Origin: an uncultured Alphaproteobacteria bacterium
GTDB taxonomy: Bacteria > Pseudomonadota > Alphaproteobacteria > Methylaequorales > Methylaequoraceae
Direction: 5' to 3'
Length of the DNA: 38,570 nucleotides
Assembly: GCA_902569095.1 (NCBI GenBank)
Contig: CACFSX010000008.1
Location: 1-38,570 of the forward strand
Shown: positions 16,245 through 25,424 of the stretch, one piece after another
Layout of the letters: each line of letters begins with the position of its first letter
How positions within the stretch are numbered: the stretch's first letter is position 1
The notes under the pieces: model-generated
Told to the model about the DNA's origin: nothing
What the model saw: only the letters and a program-made list of their open reading frames with translations
Databases searched by the model: none
Program-made: the position numbers and the translations under genes

Positions 16245-17550
16245 AATAATTCAAAAACTTGAGTCTACAAGCTCAAGACTATCAAAAGAAGGAATAATCC
16301 TCAATGAAATGAAAAGTAGAAACGATATTTTTTTCAAAGGAATGAGCTTGGCTTACGACAAACTTTTGACTTTCGGTATAAAACAAGTTCCTGAATCAGA
16401 ATCAAATGGAGATGGTTTGGGATGGGAAGAATTTCTTCAATTAGCTGATAAATTAATTTCAAGAAAGCTAACTGGTCATGCAGCAAGGGATGAAATTTTA
16501 AAATTAATGAGAAAATCAAATATAGACGAATGGAATTTTTTTTATAAAAGGATTTTACAAAAAGATATGAGATGTGGACTCTCAGAGAAAACTATTAACA
16601 ATGTTGCAAAAAAAAATAGCTATAATGAATATATAATTCCGGTTTTTGCATGTCAATTAGCACAAGATTCAGAGTTACATCAGAAAAAACTGACTGGAGA
16701 AAAGTTTCTTGAGGTAAAGTTAGACGGAGTAAGAGTAATTACTATTTTATATCCTAGTGGAAAAGTGGATATGTTCAGCAGAAATGGAAAAGAATTGAAT
16801 AACTTTAATAACTTGCAAGAAGAACTAAAAGAAAAAATTAAGTTAAACCCCATAGATGATGCATTAGTAGTTGATGGGGAAGTTGTAAGTAAAAATTTTC
16901 AGGAACTAATGAAACAGATTCATAGAAAAGAAGTTGTTCAAAATCTAGACGCAACACTTTTTTTGTTTGATTTTCTTCCATTTGAAAAATTTAAATCTGG
17001 TTTTTATGAAAAACCATATAGACTTAGAACGTTAGATTTAGAAAAATGGTATAATAAGTTTATTCAAAATTCAGATAAAATTAAATTGATTGAAAAAAAA
17101 TTAATAAATTTGAACAGTTCTGAGGGTTTGTCCATTTTCAAGAATTTTAATAATGATTCTATCATTCAGGGTTATGAAGGAATTATGATAAAGGATTCAG
17201 AATCGTTTTACGAATGTAAAAGATCAACAACGTGGTTAAAATTAAAACCAGTCATAGAAATATCTCTTCAAGTGAAGGGTGTTGAAGAAGGAACTGGAAG
17301 AAATTCAGGTAAATTAGGTGCAATAATAGCTGAAGGTGTTGATAATGATAAGTTTTTTCGATTGAATATTGGTTCTGGATTTTCAGATGAACAAAGAGAA
17401 TCTTTTTGGAAAGATAAAGATAAATTAATTGGTCAAATAGTTGAGATAAAGGCAGATTCTATAAGTAAAAGTCAAGACAGTGAACACTGGAGTTTAAGGT
17501 TTCCTAGATTTAAATGTTTTAGAGGCTTCGATATAAATGAAAAGTTGTAG
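16231..17550 (+). CDS. ATP-dependent DNA ligase, phage T4 gp30 type
   Basis: A 439-residue ATP-dependent DNA ligase. The nucleotidyltransferase motifs are in order: motif I KLDGVR at 163-168 with Lys163 as the adenylated residue, then FSRNGKE, motif III DGEVVS, motif IV YEGIMIKD and motif V WLKLKP, followed by an OB-fold domain. The N-terminal alpha-helical domain matches T4 gp30 rather than LigD or eukaryotic LigB types: STSSRLSKEGIL-like start, RKLTGHAARDEI, and RILQKDMRCGLSEKTINNV. T4 gp30 has 487 residues, so this is slightly shorter. The ATG at 16231 is preferred over the adjoining TTG. Bacteria normally rely on NAD-dependent LigA, so this is an accessory ligase, probably of phage ancestry, paired with the overlapping nuclease-like gene. 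Confidence 0.92.
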   Translation: MKNFRIIQKLESTSSRLSKEGIILNEMKSRNDIFFKGMSLAYDKLLTFGIKQVPESESNGDGLGWEEFLQLADKLISRKLTGHAARDEILKLMRKSNIDEWNFFYKRILQKDMRCGLSEKTINNVAKKNSYNEYIIPVFACQLAQDSELHQKKLTGEKFLEVKLDGVRVITILYPSGKVDMFSRNGKELNNFNNLQEELKEKIKLNPIDDALVVDGEVVSKNFQELMKQIHRKEVVQNLDATLFLFDFLPFEKFKSGFYEKPYRLRTLDLEKWYNKFIQNSDKIKLIEKKLINLNSSEGLSIFKNFNNDSIIQGYEGIMIKDSESFYECKRSTTWLKLKPVIEISLQVKGVEEGTGRNSGKLGAIIAEGVDNDKFFRLNIGSGFSDEQRESFWKDKDKLIGQIVEIKADSISKSQDSEHWSLRFPRFKCFRGFDINEKL

Positions 17551-17578
17551 TTTATTTTTAATTTATTAAGTTAGATTA

Positions 17579-18043
17579 ATGAAAAAATTTAAAATTTTAA
17601 CATTCTCTTTAATTTTATTAATTATTTCATGTGAAAATACGAATGATAAAAAGGTTATTGGTCAGATTATTGGTGCCGCAGTAGGAGGATATGTTGGGTC
17701 CAAGATTGGTTCTGGTGCGACAAAAGACATTTCTGTTATTTTAGGAGGAGCTGCAGGATATATTTTAGGTGGGAAAATCATAGAAATTTTGAACAAAAAA
17801 GAAAGAGATGAATTTAATAATGTAATTGAAAGTTCTCTTAATTTTTCTCCAGATAATCAGAGTAGATCCTGGCAAAGTGACGAGAATCAGGATATCAATG
17901 GTGAAGTTATTCCACTTAATAATTACAAAATAAAAAATAAGGATTGTAGAGATTTTAAAAAAGTTATACGAAAAAATAATGAAACATTTGAAGAAAGTTC
18001 AACGGCTTGTAGAAACGAACAAGGCAATTGGGAAATTATCTAA
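17579..18043 (+). CDS. Glycine-zipper outer-membrane lipoprotein, 17 kDa surface antigen family
   Basis: A 154-residue lipoprotein of the RT0821/Lpp0805 (rickettsial 17 kDa antigen) family. The signal peptide ends in a lipobox, LIISC, so Cys18 would be lipidated. Next comes a glycine-zipper hairpin (GQIIGAAVGGYVGSKIGSG then ILGGAAGYILGGKI), then LNKKERDEFNNVIESS. The conserved C-terminal module contains CRDFKKVIR and ACRNEQGNWEI. Such proteins sit in the outer membrane and affect envelope stability. The gene follows the ligase by 28 bases and overlaps the convergent RND gene by 8 bases. Confidence 0.88.
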   Translation: MKKFKILTFSLILLIISCENTNDKKVIGQIIGAAVGGYVGSKIGSGATKDISVILGGAAGYILGGKIIEILNKKERDEFNNVIESSLNFSPDNQSRSWQSDENQDINGEVIPLNNYKIKNKDCRDFKKVIRKNNETFEESSTACRNEQGNWEII

Positions 18044-20528
18044 TCTTTAAAAATTTAATCCAAATTGGTAATAAAATTAGACTGGTTATCAATGTATTTG
18101 ATAATGAGATAAACAACAAAAGACCCATTGATGATGTTCCATCATGTGAAGAAAAAAATAAAGTACTAAATGAAAGAATTGTTGTTAAACCGCTGAATAA
18201 AATTGCTAAAGGAGTGTTAGAGGAAAACAATTTTTTCAAGTCGCCAAGTTCATCAAATCGTTTAATTAGATAAATTGGGTAACTAACTCCTAAACTAAAA
18301 AGTAAAGGTATTGCAATCATATTTGCAAAGTTAAAATTTAGTTTAAAAACAATCATTAAAAAGATTGTTAAAATAAATGCACACAATAATGAGCTTAAAC
18401 AAATTAACACATAATTCATATTTTTGAAAATTACAAATAAAAATATAATTAAAAAAATTAAGGAAATTAATAAAGCTTTTTTAAATGAATCAACAACTAC
18501 CTTTCCAGCATTAAATTGTACTATAGGCATACCTGTAGCACTTGGGAAAAAACGCTCAATAATATTTACAAACTGTTCTAAATCTCCTGGTTTTGATAAA
18601 TCTCTACTCGGAAAAATTTCGATACGATATAGATTATTATCAGAGAGATATCTCTGACTATAATATTGAGGCATTTGTGTAGATAAATTATCTGGAATAG
18701 AATTTAAATTCAAAACAAATGATATAAGATCATCAAATCTTCCAAAGAAATATTCTTCAACTTTAGAGTTTGAAATTCCATCACTTTGAGACAATAGTAT
18801 ATTTTCTTTTAAGAGTTTGGCATTTAATGATACTTCACCTAAATCTCTTTGAATATATTTGTCAAGAAGAGAATTTAATCTTGACATTTGGTCAACTCCA
18901 TCAGATTTTTTCTGAAATTTTTTATTTGAAAGCAAAAATTTAAGATAGTCTAAGTCTTCTGATTCATACTTCTCAAATATTTTGTTATAAGAAAAATATC
19001 CACTGACAATATCATTCTGAAAAACCGGATGGTCGTAATTAAAATTTTTTAACTCTTCTGCTGTAAAAATTACTGAAGCGACATAATCTGAAGTCGGATT
19101 ATTCTCAATCAACTCTTTAGCAAGCTTTACAGATTGTAAATTTTGATCTTTTAGATTCAAAGCATCTGGATCAAAAGTTATCTTATTTAGATTAAAAAAT
19201 GAAAAAACACAAATAAAAGAAAATATTATTAATATTCTATTTTTATTTGTAAATAACAACTTTTCATAATAAGTAGAGTTTAATTTAATGAAATTATATT
19301 TTTTTTTTTTAAAAAATAATCCAAGTAGGCATGGCAAAAAGAAAGTATTTAAGATCAGTCCAACCAACAAACCTATAGCTGAAATGATACCAAGTTCTGA
19401 CAAACCAATATAATCAGTAGGTATGAAAGCCAAAAAACCAACGATTGATGGAATTGAAGCTAAAAAAAGTGTTTTTCCAATTGACTCAATTATTTTTGTT
19501 TTTTCTTTGATTATTTCATTTGTAAAAAAATTTTTTTCTTTTATTCTTGAACAAATTTGAATCCCATAATCAACAGAAAGACCTATAAAAAGTACAGCGA
19601 AAGCAACTGATATTAAGTTTAGCGAACCTACTGTAAGCGAAGTTATCCCTAAAGTAATAATTAAACCCAAAATAATAGTAAAAACTATCGAAAACAATAA
19701 GAACAGGTCTTTGAATGCGAACCAAAGCAAAATTCCAACTAATATAAAACTTAGTAAACCAGAAAATGAAGCGCCTGAAGATACTGAAGAAATTTCTTCG
19801 TAGTCAATTAACAAACCTCCAGTATAATCAAATTTAATTCCAGGATTTATATCCGTCTTGAAACTAATAAGTAATTCATATATATCTTTAAAGGATTCTT
19901 TTTTAAGGAATTCATCAGATAGTCCAAAAAGTATGAAAAACTCATTGTCTTGAGAAGATAGTATATTGCTCCAATCAACTTTTTTTTGTTGTAAAAGTGA
20001 TTTATTAAGAACTTTAAATATATTAGAAAACCTTTCTATGTCCTCCTTAGACTCTGACTTTAATGATAAATTTAAAATATTATTAAAACCCTCCAACTTG
20101 TTTTCATGATTGTTTATTTGAGACAAAAAAGGTTGCGATTCATATAATTTTTGTATTAAATTCTCCTTTTCATGATCATTGAGAAAAACAAAAAAATTGT
20201 TTTTCATATCTTTATCTAGATTAGGTGAGAAAATGAAAGATACTCCATTCATATTCTTAATTTTTTCCACAAGATTTTCACTTGCTAATTTTGTTTCATT
20301 GTAATTTTCACCTTTTATTCTTACTAAAATATTATTATTTAAAACTTTAAAAAAAACTTTAAGTTGTTTGTGATTCTTTTTAAAATCCAAATTTTCATTT
20401 ATTAATGAATCAGTGGATGTATTTATTTTAAGATCAGAGATAAGCGTCAATGAAATCAATGAGATAAATATAAATAAGCAAACAGTTATTTTTGAATTTT
20501 TTAGAGCTATGATTAATAATTTATTCAT
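18036..20528 (-). CDS. HpnN/MMPL-like RND superfamily transporter
   Basis: An 830-residue inner-membrane protein of the MMPL/HpnN branch of the RND superfamily, a group linked to lipid (hopanoid) movement to the outer membrane. A first transmembrane helix lies at about 13-31. A large periplasmic loop follows, containing the HpnN-like FFVFLNDHEKENLIQKLYES. There is a cluster of helices at about 245-420 carrying LFIGLSVDYGIQICSRIKE with the functional Asp, then a second loop and a second helix cluster at about 680-825. The duplicated layout matches the family's usual length. No hopanoid synthesis genes are in the window, so the substrate is open. It is transcribed divergently from the next operon. 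Confidence 0.87.
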   Translation of the reverse strand: MNKLLIIALKNSKITVCLFIFISLISLTLISDLKINTSTDSLINENLDFKKNHKQLKVFFKVLNNNILVRIKGENYNETKLASENLVEKIKNMNGVSFIFSPNLDKDMKNNFFVFLNDHEKENLIQKLYESQPFLSQINNHENKLEGFNNILNLSLKSESKEDIERFSNIFKVLNKSLLQQKKVDWSNILSSQDNEFFILFGLSDEFLKKESFKDIYELLISFKTDINPGIKFDYTGGLLIDYEEISSVSSGASFSGLLSFILVGILLWFAFKDLFLLFSIVFTIILGLIITLGITSLTVGSLNLISVAFAVLFIGLSVDYGIQICSRIKEKNFFTNEIIKEKTKIIESIGKTLFLASIPSIVGFLAFIPTDYIGLSELGIISAIGLLVGLILNTFFLPCLLGLFFKKKKYNFIKLNSTYYEKLLFTNKNRILIIFSFICVFSFFNLNKITFDPDALNLKDQNLQSVKLAKELIENNPTSDYVASVIFTAEELKNFNYDHPVFQNDIVSGYFSYNKIFEKYESEDLDYLKFLLSNKKFQKKSDGVDQMSRLNSLLDKYIQRDLGEVSLNAKLLKENILLSQSDGISNSKVEEYFFGRFDDLISFVLNLNSIPDNLSTQMPQYYSQRYLSDNNLYRIEIFPSRDLSKPGDLEQFVNIIERFFPSATGMPIVQFNAGKVVVDSFKKALLISLIFLIIFLFVIFKNMNYVLICLSSLLCAFILTIFLMIVFKLNFNFANMIAIPLLFSLGVSYPIYLIKRFDELGDLKKLFSSNTPLAILFSGLTTILSFSTLFFSSHDGTSSMGLLLFISLSNTLITSLILLPIWIKFLKIR

Positions 20529-20581
20529 TGTAAATTATTAATCATTCTATTAATTAATTAAACAAGTTAATACATTTTTTT

Positions 20582-20776
20582 ATGGATTTTATAATAAATA
20601 AAATAGTACAGAAAGTTTCTGATAATAAAATTAATAGAATTCGATATAAAGTGAAGAGATTGAAAACAATTTCTGGAATCACACACGTCGTAATTTCAGA
20701 AATAAACGATGAAAAATCAGAAATGTTGGTTGCATTATCAGTTTTAGGAGATAAAAATAAGTTTAAGATTTTATAA
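20582..20776 (+). CDS. Small uncharacterised protein, 64 aa
   Basis: A short ORF between the divergent RND gene and the SRPBCC gene. The protein is basic in its first half (DNKINRIRYKVKRLK) and predicted beta-rich in the second (ITHVVISEINDEKSEMLVAL). There is no signal peptide and no recognisable family. No ribosome binding site precedes the ATG, which lies right after a T-run, so translation would be leaderless or weak. It fills the gap and is followed 20 bases later by a strong RBS for the next gene. It is probably, but not certainly, a real gene. Confidence 0.45.
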   Translation: MDFIINKIVQKVSDNKINRIRYKVKRLKTISGITHVVISEINDEKSEMLVALSVLGDKNKFKIL

Positions 20777-20782
20777 TTTATT

Positions 20783-20790
20783 AAGGGGGA
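20783..20790 (+). promoter_or_regulatory. Strong ribosome binding site of the SRPBCC gene
   Basis: AAGGGGGA lies six bases before the ATG at 20797. It is one of only a few strong Shine-Dalgarno elements in the window and suggests efficient translation of the exported SRPBCC protein. Confidence 0.7.
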
Positions 20791-20796
20791 TTAATT

Positions 20797-21324
20797 ATGT
20801 CTTATTTCAAAAATACAATAACTCTTTTCGTCATCTTTTTAATCTCAAACCCAATTTATGGACATGGACCGTCAAGACAAAAAGTTTCAGAATCGATCGA
20901 GATAAATGCTTCTACGGACGAAGTTTGGAAAGTTGTTCGTGATTTTAATAACTTTAACTGGAATAAAAGTGTAGAGAAGATAAGTACGAGTTCAAATGAA
21001 ATTGGAGCAGAAAGAACAATTATTTTCAAATCAGGTGAAAGTATAAAACAAAAGCTAGAAAAAATAGATGAAAATAAAAAGATGGTCAATTGGAGAATAA
21101 TTGAAACAGATAATAAAGTTTTACCAGTTAACAGTTACTCCGCAAAAATTTTTGTCAAATCTAGTGATAACAAAACTAAAGTAGTCTACAAAAGCGGCTT
21201 TTATAGAGGTTTCATGGGCAATGATCCTCCACCTGAGTTAAATGATGAAAATTCTAAGAAAAAAGTAAAAATCTTTATTGTTGAAAATCTCAATGGACTT
21301 AAAGAAATTTTTGAAAAAAATTAA
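20797..21324 (+). CDS. Exported SRPBCC (START-like/MxaD-like) protein
   Basis: A 175-residue periplasmic protein. The signal peptide (FKNTITLFVIFLISNPIYG) ends at GHG. The mature part is a START-like (SRPBCC) ligand-binding fold: SESIEINASTDEVWKVVRDFNNFNWN, then IGAERTIIFKSGESIKQKLEKID, then VNWRIIE, ending in a C-terminal helix. Exported SRPBCC proteins include MxaD of methanol-oxidation clusters and its relatives near PQQ-dependent alcohol dehydrogenases. Here the partner is a YVTN propeller whose start lies inside this gene. A role with a periplasmic dehydrogenase encoded elsewhere is inference. Strong RBS. Confidence 0.85.
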   Translation: MSYFKNTITLFVIFLISNPIYGHGPSRQKVSESIEINASTDEVWKVVRDFNNFNWNKSVEKISTSSNEIGAERTIIFKSGESIKQKLEKIDENKKMVNWRIIETDNKVLPVNSYSAKIFVKSSDNKTKVVYKSGFYRGFMGNDPPPELNDENSKKKVKIFIVENLNGLKEIFEKN

Positions 21325-22264
21325 ATATTTTTTTTGCCTCTTAATTATTAGCTGTTTCGGTCCACTAATCCCCAGAGAGTTAGCATTTATTACTAATCAG
21401 GAAAGCAACATGCTAGATGTGATTGATTTAACAATAAAAAGAAAAATAAAAGAAATTGAATTAGGAAAGAAACCTGCGGCAATATTTATAGATTCAGAGT
21501 CAAGGCAAATTTTTGTTTCAAATCCTGAAAGTAATAATATCTCAGTTTTAAATTTGTCTGATAACTCACATTTTTTTATTGAAGCGGGAAATAGTCCGCT
21601 TGGAATTTCATTTGATAGTTCTAGAAATAATATTTTTGTATCCAATTGGTATGATGATGTTATTTCAGTAATAGATTTAGTAACAAAGAAAAAAAAATAC
21701 GAAATTAAAGTAGGAAAATCACCTGCTGGTATTTATTTTGATAAAAATAGTAAAAAACTCTATGTTGCAAACAGAGAAAGTAATAATATTTCTTTGGTTG
21801 ATACAGAAAAATTTGAGGTTTTAAAGTCTTTAAATGTTGAGAATGCTCCTTTTGGAGTCTATTCAGAAGATTATTTAGATTATATTGTAGTCACAAACGT
21901 TCAATCGAATTCAATCTCAATTATTGAGAAGAAGAGCTTGAATTTATTGAAAAATATAAAAGTTGGGAAATGGCCTTACTCTGCAGTCCACGATAAAAGA
22001 AATAATTTTTTATATGTTACGAACCAAAGAGATGACACCATCTCAATTGTTGATATGAATAAAAAAGAAAACATTAAAACATTATTAGATGTTTGTGAAT
22101 ATCCAGAGGGAATTGATATAAGCTACGTTCAAAATTTAATTGTTGTTGCGTGTTGGTTTGAAGATAATATTATTTTAATTGATTTAAATAACTTTATTGT
22201 AAAAGAAAAGATAGAAACCTCAGGTGGACCAAGGGCATTTGGGAATTTTATAATAAATAACTGA
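21293..22264 (+). CDS. Seven-bladed YVTN beta-propeller, exported (likely lipoprotein)
   Basis: A 323-residue protein made of about seven 41-44-residue YVTN/40-residue repeats. Each has the pattern xxNxISVID...VGKxPxGIxxDxxxxxLYVTN, for example NNISVLNL, DVISVIDL, NNISLVDT, DDTISIVD and LYVANRESN, LYVTNQRDD. The first strand, RELAFITN, can close the ring with the last repeat. The N-terminus is basic, then hydrophobic, ending LLIISC, which fits a lipobox or a signal peptide. The ATG at 21293 is chosen over upstream TTGs; it overlaps the SRPBCC gene by 32 bases. Similar propellers accompany PQQ-dependent catabolism. The next gene, tkt, begins 2 bases after its stop. Confidence 0.88.
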   Translation: MDLKKFLKKIKYFFCLLIISCFGPLIPRELAFITNQESNMLDVIDLTIKRKIKEIELGKKPAAIFIDSESRQIFVSNPESNNISVLNLSDNSHFFIEAGNSPLGISFDSSRNNIFVSNWYDDVISVIDLVTKKKKYEIKVGKSPAGIYFDKNSKKLYVANRESNNISLVDTEKFEVLKSLNVENAPFGVYSEDYLDYIVVTNVQSNSISIIEKKSLNLLKNIKVGKWPYSAVHDKRNNFLYVTNQRDDTISIVDMNKKENIKTLLDVCEYPEGIDISYVQNLIVVACWFEDNIILIDLNNFIVKEKIETSGGPRAFGNFIINN

Positions 22265-22265
22265 A

Positions 22266-24230
22266 ATGAAAATATCTGAAAAAGAAAAATTACAATGCAT
22301 GTCTAATGCAATAAGAGGTCTCTCCATTGATGCTGTGGAAAAAGCAAATTCTGGTCATCCAGGCATGCCCCTTGGCATGTCAGATGTTGCTACAGTTTTA
22401 TTCTCAAAATATTTAAAATTTGATCCTCACAAGCCAGACTGGTTAAATAGAGATAGATTTGTATTATCTGCTGGTCATGGATCGATGCTACTTTATGCTC
22501 TTTCTTATTTAGTTGGTTATAAAGATTGTAGTCTCAGTCAGTTGAAAAATTTCAGACAACTTGGTAGTAGAACTGCTGGGCACCCAGAATATGGTTTATT
22601 AAAAAGTATTGAAACCACGACAGGGCCGCTTGGGCAAGGATTAGCAAATGGAGTTGGTATGGCCCTAGCAGAAAAAATTTTAAATAAGAAATATGGTAAA
22701 TTGATCGATCATAAAACATGGGTTATTGTTGGTGATGGTTGCTTAATGGAGGGAATTTCCCAGGAGGCAATCTCATTCGCAGGACACAAAAAATTAAATA
22801 AATTAATAGTTTTATTTGATGACAATAAAATTTCTATTGATGGATCCACTAAAATAACTTGTTCCGATGATCAAGAAAAAAGGTTTAAAGCCAGTAATTG
22901 GAATACAATCAAAATAAATGGTCATGATTTTACTGAGATAAATAATGCAATTAAGGAAGCAAATAAATCTTCCAAACCAACACTTGTTTGTTGTAGAACA
23001 GTTATAGGCTATGGTTCCCCGAATAAGTCTGGTAAAGAGAGTTCGCATGGGGCCCCACTTGGAAATATTGAAGCAAAACTGACAAAAAAAAATCTCAATT
23101 TAATGGAAAAAAATTTTGTAGTCCCACATCATGTTTTAAATAGTTGGCGTAGTTTAAAAAAAAAAGGAAAAAAAAGCAGAGAAAATTGGGAGATAAAATT
23201 CAAAAAATCGCAACAGCGAAAAGATCTTTTGAAACAAATGAAACATAAAATAATCAAAAGAGCCAAAGATACTTACTTATTTTTGGAGGATATATCCAAA
23301 AATGCAAATAAAGAAGCAACTAGAAAATCTTCGCAGAACTCATTAGAGTTTTTTAATAAGAAAATTGGAAATCTTCTTGGTGGTTCAGCTGATCTTACTG
23401 GATCAAATCTTACAAAAATTTCCTCATCTAATTTGCACGGAAAAAATACGAATTATATTCATTATGGAGTCAGAGAACACTTAATGTCTGGGGCAATGAA
23501 CGGAATAGCTGTTCACGGAGGATTCATTCCCTACGGAGGTACATTCTTAGTTTTCTCCGACTACTGCAAAAATTCTATTCGTCTATCTGCTATGATGAAA
23601 CAACAAGTTATATACGTGTTTACACATGATTCAATTGGTCTTGGTGAAGACGGACCCACACATCAGCCAATTGAACACTTACCGGGATTAAGAGCAATTC
23701 CAAATCTTAATGTGTTTAGACCATGTGATGCGATTGAAACCTTCGAAGCATGGGAGATAGCTCTAAATTCCAAACAAACCCCGACAGTACTTGCTTTATC
23801 AAGACAGAAACTTCCTTTACTTCGAATGAATTTTAAAAAAAATATGTCCATGAGGGGGGGATATATATTAAACGAGCAAAAAAATAATCAAATAACATTA
23901 ATTACCACAGGTTCTGAAGTATCGTTGGGATATAGTATTCAAAATGAATTGCAAAAAATAAAAATTAAATCAAATTTAGTCTCCATTCCATGCCTAGAGT
24001 TGTTTGATAAACAAAATAAAAAATATAGAGAAAAAGTTCTCGGAAATAAAACTAGGGTTATCATTGAGGCATCAAGCACTCAAAGTTGGTATAAATATAC
24101 TAGAGATAATGATTTAATATTTGGAATCGATACATTTGGAGAATCTGGCAAAGCAGACGATCTTTTTGATTTTTTTGGATTAACTACTGAAAAACTAATA
24201 AATAGAATTCTGGAAAAAGCCAAACTATGA
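22266..24230 (+). CDS. tkt: Transketolase
   Basis: Thiamine-diphosphate enzyme of 654 residues that moves two-carbon ketol units in the pentose phosphate, Calvin or ribulose monophosphate rearrangement reactions. Substrate and cofactor motifs are intact: NSGHPGMP with His31, GHGSM at 70-74, the ThDP/metal motif around GDGCLMEG with Asp157 and Asn187, catalytic Glu in YGVREHLMSGAMNGI, and GLGEDGPTHQPIEHL. Length is normal. It is followed by pgk in an ATGA overlap, whereas in many Alphaproteobacteria a gap (glyceraldehyde-3-phosphate dehydrogenase) gene stands between tkt and pgk. Confidence 0.97.
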   Translation: MKISEKEKLQCMSNAIRGLSIDAVEKANSGHPGMPLGMSDVATVLFSKYLKFDPHKPDWLNRDRFVLSAGHGSMLLYALSYLVGYKDCSLSQLKNFRQLGSRTAGHPEYGLLKSIETTTGPLGQGLANGVGMALAEKILNKKYGKLIDHKTWVIVGDGCLMEGISQEAISFAGHKKLNKLIVLFDDNKISIDGSTKITCSDDQEKRFKASNWNTIKINGHDFTEINNAIKEANKSSKPTLVCCRTVIGYGSPNKSGKESSHGAPLGNIEAKLTKKNLNLMEKNFVVPHHVLNSWRSLKKKGKKSRENWEIKFKKSQQRKDLLKQMKHKIIKRAKDTYLFLEDISKNANKEATRKSSQNSLEFFNKKIGNLLGGSADLTGSNLTKISSSNLHGKNTNYIHYGVREHLMSGAMNGIAVHGGFIPYGGTFLVFSDYCKNSIRLSAMMKQQVIYVFTHDSIGLGEDGPTHQPIEHLPGLRAIPNLNVFRPCDAIETFEAWEIALNSKQTPTVLALSRQKLPLLRMNFKKNMSMRGGYILNEQKNNQITLITTGSEVSLGYSIQNELQKIKIKSNLVSIPCLELFDKQNKKYREKVLGNKTRVIIEASSTQSWYKYTRDNDLIFGIDTFGESGKADDLFDFFGLTTEKLINRILEKAKL

Positions 24231-25420
24231 TTACCCTAAAGAAAAAATTTTCAGACTCATATAATTTTGTTTTTAACAAAACAGTTTTGATGAGAGTTGA
24301 TTTAAACGTCCCGATAAGTGATCACAAAATTACTGATTCAACCAGAATTTCTAAGATAGTGCCCACGATTTTAAGACTTCTTGAACAAAAAGCGAAAATT
24401 ATCATTATTTCTCATCTGGGAAGACCAAAGGGTGACTGGAATGAAAGTTTCTCTCTCAGTGTTTTAGTAAATGAAATTGAGATACTTACTAAAAAAAAAG
24501 TTTTTTTTTTAAAAAACAATATTAAAAGTATAAAAAGAGATGACGTTGAAGAAAAATTTAAAGATCACGATTTGATTTTGTTTGAAAATATCAGATTTTA
24601 CCCTGAAGAGGAGAAAAATGAAGACAAGTTTGTAAAGAAATTATCTTCATTTGCTGATATTTTCATCAATGAATGTTTTTCTTGCAGTCATAGGGCGCAT
24701 GCATCGATTTCAGGAATTCCTAAATTCCTCCCTTCTTTTCCTGGAGAACTTCTTGAAAATGAGATCTTAAACCTAAAAAATCTATTCTTAGTTAAAAATG
24801 AAAATGAAGGAGTAGCTATACTTGGTGGTTCAAAAATTTCAACGAAAATTAAACTTATAGAGTTTTATGCTAAAAAATTTTCCAAAGTATTAGTTGGGGG
24901 AGCAATGGCAAATACAATCCTATACTCAAAAGGCATTGACATTGGAACATCTTTACATGAAAAACGAATGACTCAATTTTGTGTCGATTTAATAACTAAA
25001 TATAAAGATAAAATTTTATTACCGATTGATGTTATTGTAGTTGATAAAAAATTTAAAACATCACCCAAAGTAAAGCTAATTGAAAAAATTGCCAAAAACG
25101 AAATGATTGTCGATATTGGTCCTCAATCTAGAATGCTTTTTTATAACGAAATATTAAAAACAAGTGTATTGTTGTGGAATGGGCCTCTTGGGCTTTGTGA
25201 ACAAAAACCGTTTGATGAAGGAACAAATTACGTTCTAGGTGCAATTAAATCTAATAAAAATAAAAATTTCTTTTCTGTGGCAGGTGGAGGTGATACTATA
25301 TCACTACTGAATCAACTTAATTGTTTTAATGATTTTTCATTTGTTTCAACGGGTGGTGGAGCTTTTCTAGAGTTTGTGCAAGGTTCGTCCATGCCTGGTC
25401 TCACAAGCTTGAACCATTGA
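24227..25420 (+). CDS. pgk: Phosphoglycerate kinase
   Basis: Glycolytic/gluconeogenic kinase interconverting 1,3-bisphosphoglycerate and 3-phosphoglycerate, 397 residues. Motifs in order are LMRVDLNVP, SHLGRPKG, LFENIRFYPEE, NECFSCSHRAHAS (Cys replaces Ala/Val at two positions), GGSKISTK, VLLWNGPLG, AGGGDT and STGGGAFLE. Both the substrate-binding basic residues and the glycine-rich nucleotide loops are kept. It overlaps tkt by 4 bases and is followed by fba after 4 bases. Confidence 0.97.
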   Translation: MITLKKKFSDSYNFVFNKTVLMRVDLNVPISDHKITDSTRISKIVPTILRLLEQKAKIIIISHLGRPKGDWNESFSLSVLVNEIEILTKKKVFFLKNNIKSIKRDDVEEKFKDHDLILFENIRFYPEEEKNEDKFVKKLSSFADIFINECFSCSHRAHASISGIPKFLPSFPGELLENEILNLKNLFLVKNENEGVAILGGSKISTKIKLIEFYAKKFSKVLVGGAMANTILYSKGIDIGTSLHEKRMTQFCVDLITKYKDKILLPIDVIVVDKKFKTSPKVKLIEKIAKNEMIVDIGPQSRMLFYNEILKTSVLLWNGPLGLCEQKPFDEGTNYVLGAIKSNKNKNFFSVAGGGDTISLLNQLNCFNDFSFVSTGGGAFLEFVQGSSMPGLTSLNH

Positions 25421-25424
25421 ATAT

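Noticed and set aside
15898-16254. 118-residue minus-strand ORF
   Set aside because: Opposite the nuclease-like gene; the plus-strand product has recognisable motifs.
18028-18273. 81-residue ORF after the glycine-zipper lipoprotein
   Set aside because: Antisense to the C-terminal end of the HpnN-like gene, with no RBS or family resemblance.
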